The position numbers and the translations under genes are program-made. Below, piece after piece: positions 43,644-51,200 of a stretch of DNA of 64,000 nucleotides. The first letter of the stretch is position 1. Each line of letters starts with the position of its first letter. The DNA comes from GCA-002708315 sp964460905 (GTDB taxonomy: Bacteria > Bacteroidota > Bacteroidia > Bacteroidales > F082): contig CAYWRM010000002.1 in assembly GCA_964460905.1 (NCBI GenBank), positions 1 to 64,000 of the forward strand, read 5' to 3'. Under the pieces are notes generated by a model. That model did no database searches, had not been told where the DNA came from, and saw only the letters and a program-made list of their open reading frames with translations.

Positions 43644-44108
43644 TTATTCTTCCTCCTTAGTTTTATAGGATTCAATAATTTCAGCAATAGAAGCTGCAGT
43701 AACTTTTGCATAAAACTCACCGTTAATAGATATTACAGGAGATAGGCCACATGCTCCAATACATGCAACTACTTCAACACTGAATAATCCGTCTCGAGTT
43801 GTACTACCTGCTTTAACTTTAAGCTGTTTTTCAACTTCTTGTAAAACTGTTGCTGATCCTAATACATGGCATGCAGTTCCTCTACAAACCTGAATATGAT
43901 ATTTGCCATTTGGTTGAAACCTAAATTGATTGTAAAATGTAGCTACACCAAATATTTTACTTGAAGGCATATTTAGGAATGAGCCTACTTCAACTATAGA
44001 TTCTTTTGAAAGAAACCCCTCGGCAGACTGAATGTCTTGTAGTAAAGGTATCAGGTTATCACGTCCTGCCTCGGGGTACTTATTAAATATTTGTTTGATA
44101 TCTCCCAT
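43644..44108 (-). CDS. hydC: Hydrogenase subunit HydC (NuoE-like [2Fe-2S] protein)
   Basis: 154 residues with a thioredoxin-like [2Fe-2S] domain; ligands C75 and C80 (QVCRGTACHVLG), C116 and C120 (VVACIGACGLSP). The N-terminal helical part (GFLSKESIVEVGSFLNMP, IFGVATFYNQF) is typical of NuoE/HydC. It relays electrons between HydB and HydA. It is the first hydrogenase gene of the operon, 34 bp after the upstream receiver gene, and abuts hydB. Confidence 0.97.
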   Translation of the reverse strand: MGDIKQIFNKYPEAGRDNLIPLLQDIQSAEGFLSKESIVEVGSFLNMPSSKIFGVATFYNQFRFQPNGKYHIQVCRGTACHVLGSATVLQEVEKQLKVKAGSTTRDGLFSVEVVACIGACGLSPVISINGEFYAKVTAASIAEIIESYKTKEEE

Positions 44109-44142
44109 CTTGAAAAGCTGGTTTTCAGGGTTATTACTAATT

Positions 44143-44643
44143 TTATTTATTTATCAACTTCTCAATTTCAGGAATAAGGACTGCTGCATTAACAGGTTTT
44201 TTTACAAAGGCGTTTACAGGAAACCAAACAGCTTCATTGTTTTCGTTAAGATAATCAACTCCGGCGTTTCCAGTTACTAAGTCTTTAACTAATATTACTC
44301 TTAAATCACTGTAATCAGGATTTTGTCTGAATTGTTGTGCCATTGCCTGAACACTAAGTTTAGTTGTTGTTAGCACTTCAATTGAAGTTTGGATAATAAT
44401 AGGAATATGCTTAAGAGTTTGATTTTTTACAATTGACTCAGCTAGTTCAAATCCCTCGAACTGGGTTGTCATCATTACATCAAGAATAGCTAAATCTGGA
44501 TTTTCTTTAATAATTAATTCCAAACCTTCTTTTTTGTCGTTGGCTGAAAATACTTTATAACCCTTTGCCCTTAAGATTGCTTCTACGGTTGTGATAATGT
44601 CGATGTCATCATCTACGATTACAATTTTTTTTAAGTCTTTCAT
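44143..44643 (-). CDS. Stand-alone receiver protein with enlarged loop, leading the hydABC operon
   Basis: 166 residues. Receiver signature IVDDDIDI and phospho-acceptor Asp55 in LAILDVMMTTQFEGF, which matches the other stand-alone receiver closely around the acceptor. Between beta4 (PIIIQTS) and the beta5 lysine (NAFVKKPVN) lie about 60 residues instead of about 21, including TTKLSVQAMAQQFRQNPDY and NENNEAVWFP, so the face used for signalling is remodelled. No output domain. It starts the hydrogenase transcript, 34 bp ahead of hydC, which suggests that it belongs to the same phosphorelay and may regulate hydrogenase assembly or activity by contact rather than DNA binding (inference). Confidence 0.9.
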   Translation of the reverse strand: MKDLKKIVIVDDDIDIITTVEAILRAKGYKVFSANDKKEGLELIIKENPDLAILDVMMTTQFEGFELAESIVKNQTLKHIPIIIQTSIEVLTTTKLSVQAMAQQFRQNPDYSDLRVILVKDLVTGNAGVDYLNENNEAVWFPVNAFVKKPVNAAVLIPEIEKLINK

Positions 44644-44741
44644 TTCTCTAATTTTTAAGTTTTCGATGTTGTAAAAGTATATTAGGAAATAGACAGGGGT
44701 TAGGTAGGTGAGTACCTTTTTTACATGTACTTGAGTCCTGA

Positions 44742-44757
44742 TTTTTCATATGAAAAA
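44742..44757. promoter_or_regulatory. 16-bp perfect palindrome upstream of the hydrogenase operon
   Basis: TTTTTCATATGAAAAA is a perfect palindrome about 100 bp upstream of the first operon gene. Nearby, related GTACCTTTTTTAC (44712-44724), GTACTT (44727-44732) and GTACTTTTAC (44762-44771) recur. This is a candidate operator cluster; the binding protein is unknown. Confidence 0.4.
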
Positions 44758-44820
44758 CCAGTACTTTTACGCAATATGAAATGTTAAGAGAGGAGGTGTT
44801 TTGTTCTGATGAAATATTAA

Positions 44821-45471
44821 CTATATGATAATCAGCTTATGGCGAAGAGCATATGCAAGGAGACTGATTGCACTTTTACATCCTGTTTTTGCAAGCATAT
44901 TCGACTTATGACCAACAACAGTTCGTTCACTTACGTATAACACATCAGCAATTTCTTTGTTACTTAAACCTTCGGATAGAAGTTGAAGTATTTCTTTTTC
45001 ACGATTAGTGAATTTTACATCATCACTATTTTTTGTTTCTTCTTTTGTGTTAACCTTACGGGTAAAAAATTTAAAAAGTTCTTCCGAATAATAATTGCCA
45101 CCACTTGCAACAGTAGTTATTGCTTTGTTTAGCGTATCTTTATTAATATTCTTCACAAGAAAGCCTTTGACTCCAGCATCTATCATGCTTTGAATATAAT
45201 TATCATCAGTAAACATTGTTAAGGAAATAACTTTGAGCTCAGGATTTTCCTTTAGTGCAATCTTTGTGGCATCAATACCCGACATAATTGGCATTTCGAT
45301 ATCCATCAGAACAATATCACAGTTTACTTGGCGGATTAGGTCAAGAAAATCCTGTCCATTTGCAGCTTCCCCAACTATATCAACATAATCAAGTTTTCCA
45401 AGAACCATTTTAAGTCCATTGCGAAAAATTTCGTGATCATCTACAATAATTATTTTAACAGTGTTGTTCAT
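44821..45471 (-). CDS. NarL/FixJ-family response regulator
   Basis: 216 residues. Receiver with Asp57 (CDIVLMDIEMP) and a C-terminal LuxR-type helix-turn-helix (FTNREKEILQLLSEGLSNKEI, ending with RTVVGHKSNML). It is a DNA-binding partner for the kinase encoded 192 bp upstream on the same strand. It ends upstream of the hydrogenase operon in the same orientation, so regulation of that operon is conceivable but not shown. Confidence 0.94.
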   Translation of the reverse strand: MNNTVKIIIVDDHEIFRNGLKMVLGKLDYVDIVGEAANGQDFLDLIRQVNCDIVLMDIEMPIMSGIDATKIALKENPELKVISLTMFTDDNYIQSMIDAGVKGFLVKNINKDTLNKAITTVASGGNYYSEELFKFFTRKVNTKEETKNSDDVKFTNREKEILQLLSEGLSNKEIADVLYVSERTVVGHKSNMLAKTGCKSAISLLAYALRHKLIII

Positions 45472-45564
45472 GACATATTTAGATATGCAAAGTTAAGAAA
45501 GAATAGCAATTACTTAAACTCTAAATCTATCAAATTTATTGATTAAAATTAATTCATAATAGCT

Positions 45565-45587
45565 GTTCGGGATTTGTAATCCCGAAC
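45565..45587. repeat. Perfect 10-bp hairpin between kinase and regulator genes
   Basis: GTTCGGGATT (45565-45574), loop TGT, AATCCCGAAC (45578-45587). A related sequence, TTCGGATTACAAATTAGG, follows about 45 bp later in the opposite sense, so the two form a REP-like pair of the kind scattered between genes in this phylum. It lies between the sensor kinase and its regulator. Confidence 0.7.
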
Positions 45588-45663
45588 TTATGGCCTGGGA
45601 TTTACACTTTCGTTGCATTAGCATTCGGATTACAAATTAGGAAGAGCAATATTGATCAATTAA

Positions 45664-47757
45664 TTATATCTCAATATTTATTTTAAAACCATTGCTTACA
45701 CTACTTGTAATTTCACAGCTCCCATTTATAGATTTTATACGGCTTACTATGCTTTTTAAACCAATACCTGTACCCTTATTCTCCATTACAGTTTTGCTGT
45801 CGAAACCAATTCCATCATCTGTAAAAATCAGGGAAATATTTTCGCCTGTTTTTTGAAGTTGAATGTAAGCATTTTTTGCTTTTGCATGTTTTATAGTGTT
45901 GGTTAACAGCTCGCTAATGACTCTAAACAAAATTAGTTGGACATTTCTATCAAGCGAATACTCTATACCAGTAGTGTTGAAATCGACATGTATTTTGCCA
46001 GTTTGATTAATTTTCTCACAAAATGCTTTCAATGCCTTAACCAAACCATATTCATGTATAACCCTTGGCATTAGATTATTTGATATTTCACGAATGCTTG
46101 TTACTGCATCATCAAGCATTTTGTTTACCTGATTGACAAACTCTATCTTCTCTTTTTTTTCTATTTCTGCCGACCCAAGTTCATTTACGTATAGTTTTAT
46201 TGTTGAAAGCAGAGGTCCTATACCATCATGCATATCTTTTGAAAATCTTTCGCGTTCTTTTTCTTCTGTTTGAATAACTGAACTCAACACCTTGCGCTCC
46301 ATTTCTTTACGTTTAGCAAGATTACGTGAAATACTCAAGATTACAGTTTCACCATTGAATTCGAGCACGCGACTATTAGTTTCAATAGGTATTGTTTCAC
46401 CACTATTTGTTATATATTCAGAATCGAATAAATATGCTCCTTTTTTTAAAATTGTTTTTCTGTTTTTAAGAAATAGCTCTATTTGCTTTGTTGGTTTCAG
46501 ATCAAGAATATTCATCTGCAATAATTGCTCTCGTTTATAACCGAGCAGTTTGCTAGCTTGATTGTTGACCTCGATAATACTGCCTTGTAAATCAGTCACA
46601 AAAATTTCGTCACTACTATTATGAAAGATAGTCTCAAAGTTTTCTTCACTTCTTTTTAGTGCTTCTTTAGTTGATTTTAGCTTAGTATTACTAAGTCGTA
46701 TTGCATTTAGTAACCGGTGAACTCTTCTTGTAGTTACTGATAGCATTAGTATAACTAATAGTATTATAAGAACAATACCCATTATAATAGAATTAATTAC
46801 TATCGTTTTTAACGGCATGTAAGTTAGCTCTTTAGTCGGTATTGCTATAGCAATATGAAATCCAAAATCGGGATAATAGTCATATGCAAGTAGATACTCT
46901 ACATTATTTATTAGACTTGTTATTTTTTTAATTCTAATGTTGTTGTTGAGAACTATTTTTATAATAGTTTCGTCAATTATTTTTTTTCTTGAATCATTGG
47001 GATGGAAAACTAACTCACCATTATTGTCTAATACAAAAGGGAAGCCTGTTTTACCAATATTTAATGTTTTAAGAGTTTCTCTTAGTTTATTAATATCTTT
47101 TTCTTTACCACCAACATATAGAACACCAATTATTTCTTTATCAATATATATCGGTTCATAAGCAGTAATATACCAATCATTTACTACGTATGCTCTTCCA
47201 TAATACACTTTACCCTGATTAATTGTTTTAGCTACAATTGATGTATTTGGTATAAATGTACCAACTGCCCGTTTACCATCTTCTTTTAGTACGTTCGTTG
47301 AAATTCTTAAATAGCCACTATCAATCTTTTGGAAGATGGTTGTGGTTCCACCAAACAATTCATTGGTTTCATCAGGAAATGTGTTTGAATTTAGAATAGG
47401 TTTTCCTCCCCAGAGTAACTGTTTAATTGATATGGTGTGAGTTTTAAGAGTGAATTGGTTAGTAACCTCAATTTTATCAATGACTTGTGAAAATTCTATT
47501 TGTTTATCATAGAAAACTCTATTCGCAACTTTTAAGTCGGTTTTTACGTTTTCGAGTTTTAATTCACGCTCTCTTTCAAACATCTTTTTAATGGTGCTTA
47601 CTTCGAGTAACATATCATTTTCAGCTAATTGGTAAATCGACTCTCGACTTATATTTACCAAAAAAAGTGTGAATACAAAAATTGCAAAAACTAGTGCAAT
47701 TAATACTGGATAGAAAAGTTGAAACTTAAGACTTATGTTGAAATACTTATTCTTCAT
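45664..47757 (-). CDS. Membrane sensor histidine kinase (Cache-PAS-HisKA_3)
   Basis: About 697 residues from ATG 47757 (the frame begins two codons earlier at TTG). One membrane helix near 12-34, an extracytoplasmic Cache-type domain to about 310 (VYYGRAYVVNDWYITAYEPI, GKTGFPFVLDNNGELVFHP), a second membrane helix (about 322-345), a PAS domain (IFHNSSDEIFVTDLQG) and a NarX-type kinase: HisKA_3 with DMHDGIGPLLSTIKL, and HATPase with LLTNTIKHA, DDGIGFD and GTGIGLKSI. Cache domains bind small ligands such as carboxylates or amino acids; the ligand is unknown. The response regulator gene follows, making a complete two-component pair. Confidence 0.93.
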   Translation of the reverse strand: MKNKYFNISLKFQLFYPVLIALVFAIFVFTLFLVNISRESIYQLAENDMLLEVSTIKKMFERERELKLENVKTDLKVANRVFYDKQIEFSQVIDKIEVTNQFTLKTHTISIKQLLWGGKPILNSNTFPDETNELFGGTTTIFQKIDSGYLRISTNVLKEDGKRAVGTFIPNTSIVAKTINQGKVYYGRAYVVNDWYITAYEPIYIDKEIIGVLYVGGKEKDINKLRETLKTLNIGKTGFPFVLDNNGELVFHPNDSRKKIIDETIIKIVLNNNIRIKKITSLINNVEYLLAYDYYPDFGFHIAIAIPTKELTYMPLKTIVINSIIMGIVLIILLVILMLSVTTRRVHRLLNAIRLSNTKLKSTKEALKRSEENFETIFHNSSDEIFVTDLQGSIIEVNNQASKLLGYKREQLLQMNILDLKPTKQIELFLKNRKTILKKGAYLFDSEYITNSGETIPIETNSRVLEFNGETVILSISRNLAKRKEMERKVLSSVIQTEEKERERFSKDMHDGIGPLLSTIKLYVNELGSAEIEKKEKIEFVNQVNKMLDDAVTSIREISNNLMPRVIHEYGLVKALKAFCEKINQTGKIHVDFNTTGIEYSLDRNVQLILFRVISELLTNTIKHAKAKNAYIQLQKTGENISLIFTDDGIGFDSKTVMENKGTGIGLKSIVSRIKSINGSCEITSSVSNGFKINIEI

Positions 47758-47775
47758 CAGCAATAATTATTGTTA

Positions 47776-47783
47776 CAAAATTA
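47776..47783 (-). promoter_or_regulatory. Candidate -7 box (TAATTTTG) for the Cache-PAS kinase gene
   Basis: Minus-strand TAATTTTG matches TAnnTTTG and lies about 19 bp upstream of the ATG at 47757. The -33 partner is unclear. Confidence 0.3.
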
Positions 47784-47843
47784 TGAAAATTAAGCATAAC
47801 TATATAATGAATAAACTGTTGTAAGAATAAAATTCAGCTGTGG

Positions 47844-48761
47844 TTATAGCCACTTTCTTCTTTTAAAATATGCTGCCATTCCACCACCGATAATAACCAT
47901 AGTAACTATTATTATCCAAAAGGCCAGCCCATTTTTTTCCATGGGTAGTAATACATTCATCCCGTAGAGACCGGTAAGGAATGTGAGTGGAAGAATAATT
48001 GATGAGATAAGTGTAAGGGTTTTCATTATCTCGTTGGTTTTGTTAGTCTGCATCGAATCGAAAGTGGTTGACAGGCCTTCAATTAATTCGCCGTAATCTT
48101 CAATCATATCCCACATCTTGTTATAGTAGTCGAGAATATTACCCCAATAATCTTCCATATTATCGGCATAGCCTTCTACTTTCCCCGATTCAAATTTGTT
48201 AAACACCCTTAGTTGAGGTTTGAACATTGTGTTAATGGCAATTATATTTTTTCGTGTGATCGATAGCCTCTCGATAATCCTACGTGCTTTTCCGCTAAAT
48301 AGCTCACGGTTAATAAGTTCCAGCTCAAGCCCCATTTTACGCAGTATAAATACTGATTCGGTCATGAGTTTTTCAAGGATGGCATAAAGCAATGCATCAG
48401 ATGTTCCAATTTCAAAATCAATACCGTTCTTTTCCTGTTCCTTTGCTTCTTTAAACATATTGTCAACAATCCAATGTGTCTTGCCTACTGTTATTAAAAA
48501 ATCTTCGCCCCAGAAAACCTTTAGCTCCCGAGGTTTAACAAAAAGGTTTTGTCGGTCGAATACCGGAAAATGGAGTATCAGAAAATAGTAATCATCATAG
48601 ATATCAACCTTTGGTCTCTGATTAATCTGTCTACAATCTTCAATATCCAACTGGTGAAAATGATATTTATTTTCAAACTCATCAAAATCTTCCTCAGTAG
48701 GTTCATTGATATGCAGCCACCTAAGTCTTCCTATTTTTATTACCTCTTTCACAGTCGCCAA
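47844..48761 (-). CDS. corA: CorA-family magnesium/cobalt transporter
   Basis: 305 residues. A large cytoplasmic N-terminal domain is followed by two C-terminal membrane helices; the signature GMN lies at the end of the first (SIILPLTFLTGLYGMNVLLP). It forms a pentameric channel for Mg2+. The first codon of the frame is TTG (48761) and the fourth is GTG (48752); no in-frame ATG exists upstream, so a non-ATG start is needed. It is divergent from ispG and 80 bp from the sensor-kinase gene downstream. Confidence 0.94.
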   Translation of the reverse strand: MATVKEVIKIGRLRWLHINEPTEEDFDEFENKYHFHQLDIEDCRQINQRPKVDIYDDYYFLILHFPVFDRQNLFVKPRELKVFWGEDFLITVGKTHWIVDNMFKEAKEQEKNGIDFEIGTSDALLYAILEKLMTESVFILRKMGLELELINRELFSGKARRIIERLSITRKNIIAINTMFKPQLRVFNKFESGKVEGYADNMEDYWGNILDYYNKMWDMIEDYGELIEGLSTTFDSMQTNKTNEIMKTLTLISSIILPLTFLTGLYGMNVLLPMEKNGLAFWIIIVTMVIIGGGMAAYFKRRKWL

Positions 48762-48991
48762 AAGTAGTGAATTATAATGAAAATTTTAACTTAATAACTT
48801 AAAATGTCATCTAATCATTGATTGAGACATGCCAAATCATTGGTGGTAATAACTTATTAACAAAGCTTTTCAAAGGACTGCTCCAACTCTTTTAATTACC
48901 AGATGGAATATATAATATTCTTGACTCAATATTTGTTTATCTGATAATTGAGGGTTTCGGCTCCATTTTAATTCACTTAACCAAATTGCAT

Positions 48992-48999
48992 TATTTTTG
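48992..48999 (+). promoter_or_regulatory. Candidate -7 box (TATTTTTG) for ispG
   Basis: TATTTTTG matches TAnnTTTG, 27 bp upstream of the ispG ATG, giving a short leader. The -33 element is not clear. Confidence 0.4.
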
Positions 49000-49025
49000 A
49001 AAATATTCTGAAAGCAAAAAATTTT

Positions 49026-50513
49026 ATGTATCAATCTTCAGTAGTTCAAATAGGCAATGTTCCTCTTGGGGAGAAGAAACCTGTACGAATCCAATCGATG
49101 ACCACAACAAATACGATGGATACTTCCGCTACAGTTGCCCAGATAGTAGGGCTTGCCCGTGCTGGGTGTGATTTTGTTAGAATTACAACACAAAATATTA
49201 AGGAAGCTGAAAATTTGAAAAATATAAAAAATGAGCTTCAAAGAGTTGGCATAAATATTCCTTTAATTGCTGATGTGCATTACAACCCAAAAGTAGCAGA
49301 AGTAGCTGCAGGCATTGTTGAAAAAGTTCGTATAAATCCGGGTAATTATATTGATATAGATACTAATGTAACATCAAATCGTTATCCTGTAAAAGATAAT
49401 GCTCTTGAAAGTATTGCAGAGAATCTAACCCCGTTACTTAACATCTGCCAGCAATACGGAACAACTATTAGAATAGGTGTAAATCATGGTTCGTTATCTG
49501 AGCGTATTCTTTATAGTTATGGTAATACTGCTCGAGGGATGGTTGAATCAATTATGGAATTTGTACAAGTTTGTAATCAGTTTGGGTTTCACAAGCTGGT
49601 TCTTTCGCTGAAGGCTAGTAATGTAGTTACAATGATAGAAGCCAACTTGTTATTGGTTGATAGATTATCCAAAGAAGGACTAAATTATCCAATACATTTA
49701 GGTGTAACCGAAGCAGGTAGTGAAGAGGAGGGAAGGGTAAAATCAGCTGCAGGAATTGGTTACTTATTAGCACATGGGGTTGGAGATACTATTAGGGTTT
49801 CACTTACAGAAGATCCTCTGGAAGAGATTCCGGTTGCAAGAAAATTAGTTAATTATTTTGGTCAAAGGAAAGACCTGACAAAAGAAATTTCATCTGAAAT
49901 ATTTAGTTTTCCAAAAAGTAGTTTTAAGGGAAAGCCTCCGTTTGTTGTAACTTCTAAACATTCATCATTTTCTGATTGTTTTGTTGAAAAACAACCTGAG
50001 ATTTCTGAACGCTCAAGGATGACAATGTACAATATTCATAAATTAAGTTATCACGGCTTAGCAAATGCTGACTTAGTAATTAAGGCAACTGTTGAAGCCA
50101 CAGTTATCATGTTAAAACTTAAAGTTGATGGTATCTGGATTGAAAATGAGGATGTATCTTCGCCTGATAACCTTGCAAAACTTATGCTTAATATACTTCA
50201 AGTACTGGGTTTACGTATTACCAAAACGGAGTTTATTGCATGCCCAACTTGTGGCCGATCAACTATAAATGTTATAAAGCAACTTGAGGAGGTAAAAAAG
50301 CAAACATCCCTTTTGCCTGGATTAAAAATAGCTGTAATGGGATGTGCCGTAAATGGCCCGGGAGAAATGGTAGGTTCTCACTATGGTTGTGTTGGATCAG
50401 GGAAGGGAAAGGTTAATATTTATAAAGGTGGCAATATAGTACAAAAGAATATCCCCCAAGAAATGGCTGCTGATACTTTAGTAAGGCTTATTAAAGAGAA
50501 TAGAATGATGTAG
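49026..50513 (+). CDS. ispG: 4-Hydroxy-3-methylbut-2-enyl diphosphate synthase with shortened insertion domain
   Basis: 495 residues. The N-terminal TIM barrel (VQIGNVPLGEKKPVRIQSMT, PLIADVHYNPKVA, GVTEAGSEEEG) and the C-terminal [4Fe-4S] reductase domain (C406/C409 in ACPTCGRS, C440 in MGCAVNGPGE, Glu447) are complete. It reduces MEcPP to HMBPP in the non-mevalonate pathway. Three-domain IspG proteins of Bacteroidota, Chlamydia and plants run to about 600 or more residues, two-domain proteobacterial forms about 370. This one retains only about 120 residues of the middle region (roughly 285-400, with LANADLVIKATVEATVIMLK), so it looks like a reduced three-domain form. It stands alone on the plus strand. 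Confidence 0.95.
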   Translation: MYQSSVVQIGNVPLGEKKPVRIQSMTTTNTMDTSATVAQIVGLARAGCDFVRITTQNIKEAENLKNIKNELQRVGINIPLIADVHYNPKVAEVAAGIVEKVRINPGNYIDIDTNVTSNRYPVKDNALESIAENLTPLLNICQQYGTTIRIGVNHGSLSERILYSYGNTARGMVESIMEFVQVCNQFGFHKLVLSLKASNVVTMIEANLLLVDRLSKEGLNYPIHLGVTEAGSEEEGRVKSAAGIGYLLAHGVGDTIRVSLTEDPLEEIPVARKLVNYFGQRKDLTKEISSEIFSFPKSSFKGKPPFVVTSKHSSFSDCFVEKQPEISERSRMTMYNIHKLSYHGLANADLVIKATVEATVIMLKLKVDGIWIENEDVSSPDNLAKLMLNILQVLGLRITKTEFIACPTCGRSTINVIKQLEEVKKQTSLLPGLKIAVMGCAVNGPGEMVGSHYGCVGSGKGKVNIYKGGNIVQKNIPQEMAADTLVRLIKENRMM

Positions 50514-50551
50514 ACTAATTTCTTTTTTTACACCAATTTTTATAATTTGAG

Positions 50552-50716
50552 TTATACCAACTATAACCCCATATTATCGATATAAATTATTTCTTTTTCC
50601 CTTTCTTTTTGTTAGAAAATATTTCCAGAGCTATTGCTATTCAAATATTTTCTGCCTCAATAAAGAAAAAAACAATTCAATTTATTTATCGGTAATATGG
50701 AATCATAATTGGTATT
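50552..50716. repeat. 165-bp palindromic element downstream of ispG
   Basis: The outer arms 50552-50589 and 50679-50716 are imperfect reverse complements (TACCAA..ATAT..CGAT..AAATT against the same inverted), and the inner arms AGAAAATATTT (50614-50624) and AAATATTTTCT (50643-50653) are perfect. A T/C-rich stretch faces an A-rich one between them, so nearly the whole 165 bp can fold on itself. No coding capacity. It is a MITE-like or structural repeat between ispG and the winged-helix gene. Confidence 0.7.
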
Positions 50717-50754
50717 ATTGTTTCAGAAAAAATTTACATTTTAAATAATTTTCC

Positions 50755-50762
50755 TAACTTTG
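50755..50762 (+). promoter_or_regulatory. Candidate -7 box (TAACTTTG) for the winged-helix gene
   Basis: TAACTTTG matches TAnnTTTG, 24 bp upstream of the ATG at 50786. No clear -33. Confidence 0.4.
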
Positions 50763-50785
50763 TATTTCAAATAACTCTGCATGCT

Positions 50786-51079
50786 ATGAAAAATATTCTA
50801 TCAAACTTAAATAAAGCATTTGACAGTCGTGTTAGGGTAGGAATTATGTCGATACTATTGAAAAGTAATTGGGTTGACTTTACAACTTTAAAAAATACAC
50901 TTCAAGTAACTGATGGCAACTTATCCAGCCATTTAAGTTCACTTGAAAAGCAAAACATGATTAAGCTAAAAAAGCAGTTTATTGAGAACAAACCAAAAAC
51001 AAGTTATAAGATTTCACGTAATGGTTTACGTAAATTTAATGAGCATCTTAATGCACTTGAAAAGTTGATTAATAGGTAA
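50786..51079 (+). CDS. Small winged-helix DNA-binding protein
   Basis: 97 residues. A single winged helix-turn-helix: LNKAFDSRVRVGIMSILLK, then DFTTLKNTLQVTDGNLSSHLSSLEKQNMIKLKKQFIENKPKTSYKISRNG (seen as consecutive short motifs), resembling the HTH_34/MarR-like one-domain regulators of Bacteroidota. The recognition helix is around TDGNLSSHLSSLEKQ (about 42-56). These are often encoded beside a membrane protein or exporter, but none is adjacent here. It may regulate itself. Targets are unknown. Confidence 0.88.
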   Translation: MKNILSNLNKAFDSRVRVGIMSILLKSNWVDFTTLKNTLQVTDGNLSSHLSSLEKQNMIKLKKQFIENKPKTSYKISRNGLRKFNEHLNALEKLINR

Positions 51080-51164
51080 CTTTGAAAAACAGAGTACTTT
51101 ATAATAACATAAGATAACAATGAGAAATATGCAGACTATCAATTGAAAACTGAATACTGAGGCC

Positions 51165-51192
51165 TGGTGACTGAAGACTGGTGACTGAAGAC
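51165..51192. repeat. Tandem 14-bp repeat at a convergent gene junction
   Basis: TGGTGACTGAAGAC occurs twice head to tail (51165-51178, 51179-51192) inside a longer tract of degenerate ACTGA(A/G)GACTG units (about 51148-51200). It abuts the stop codon of the minus-strand FG-GAP gene. Confidence 0.8.
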
Positions 51193-51200
51193 TGAGGACT

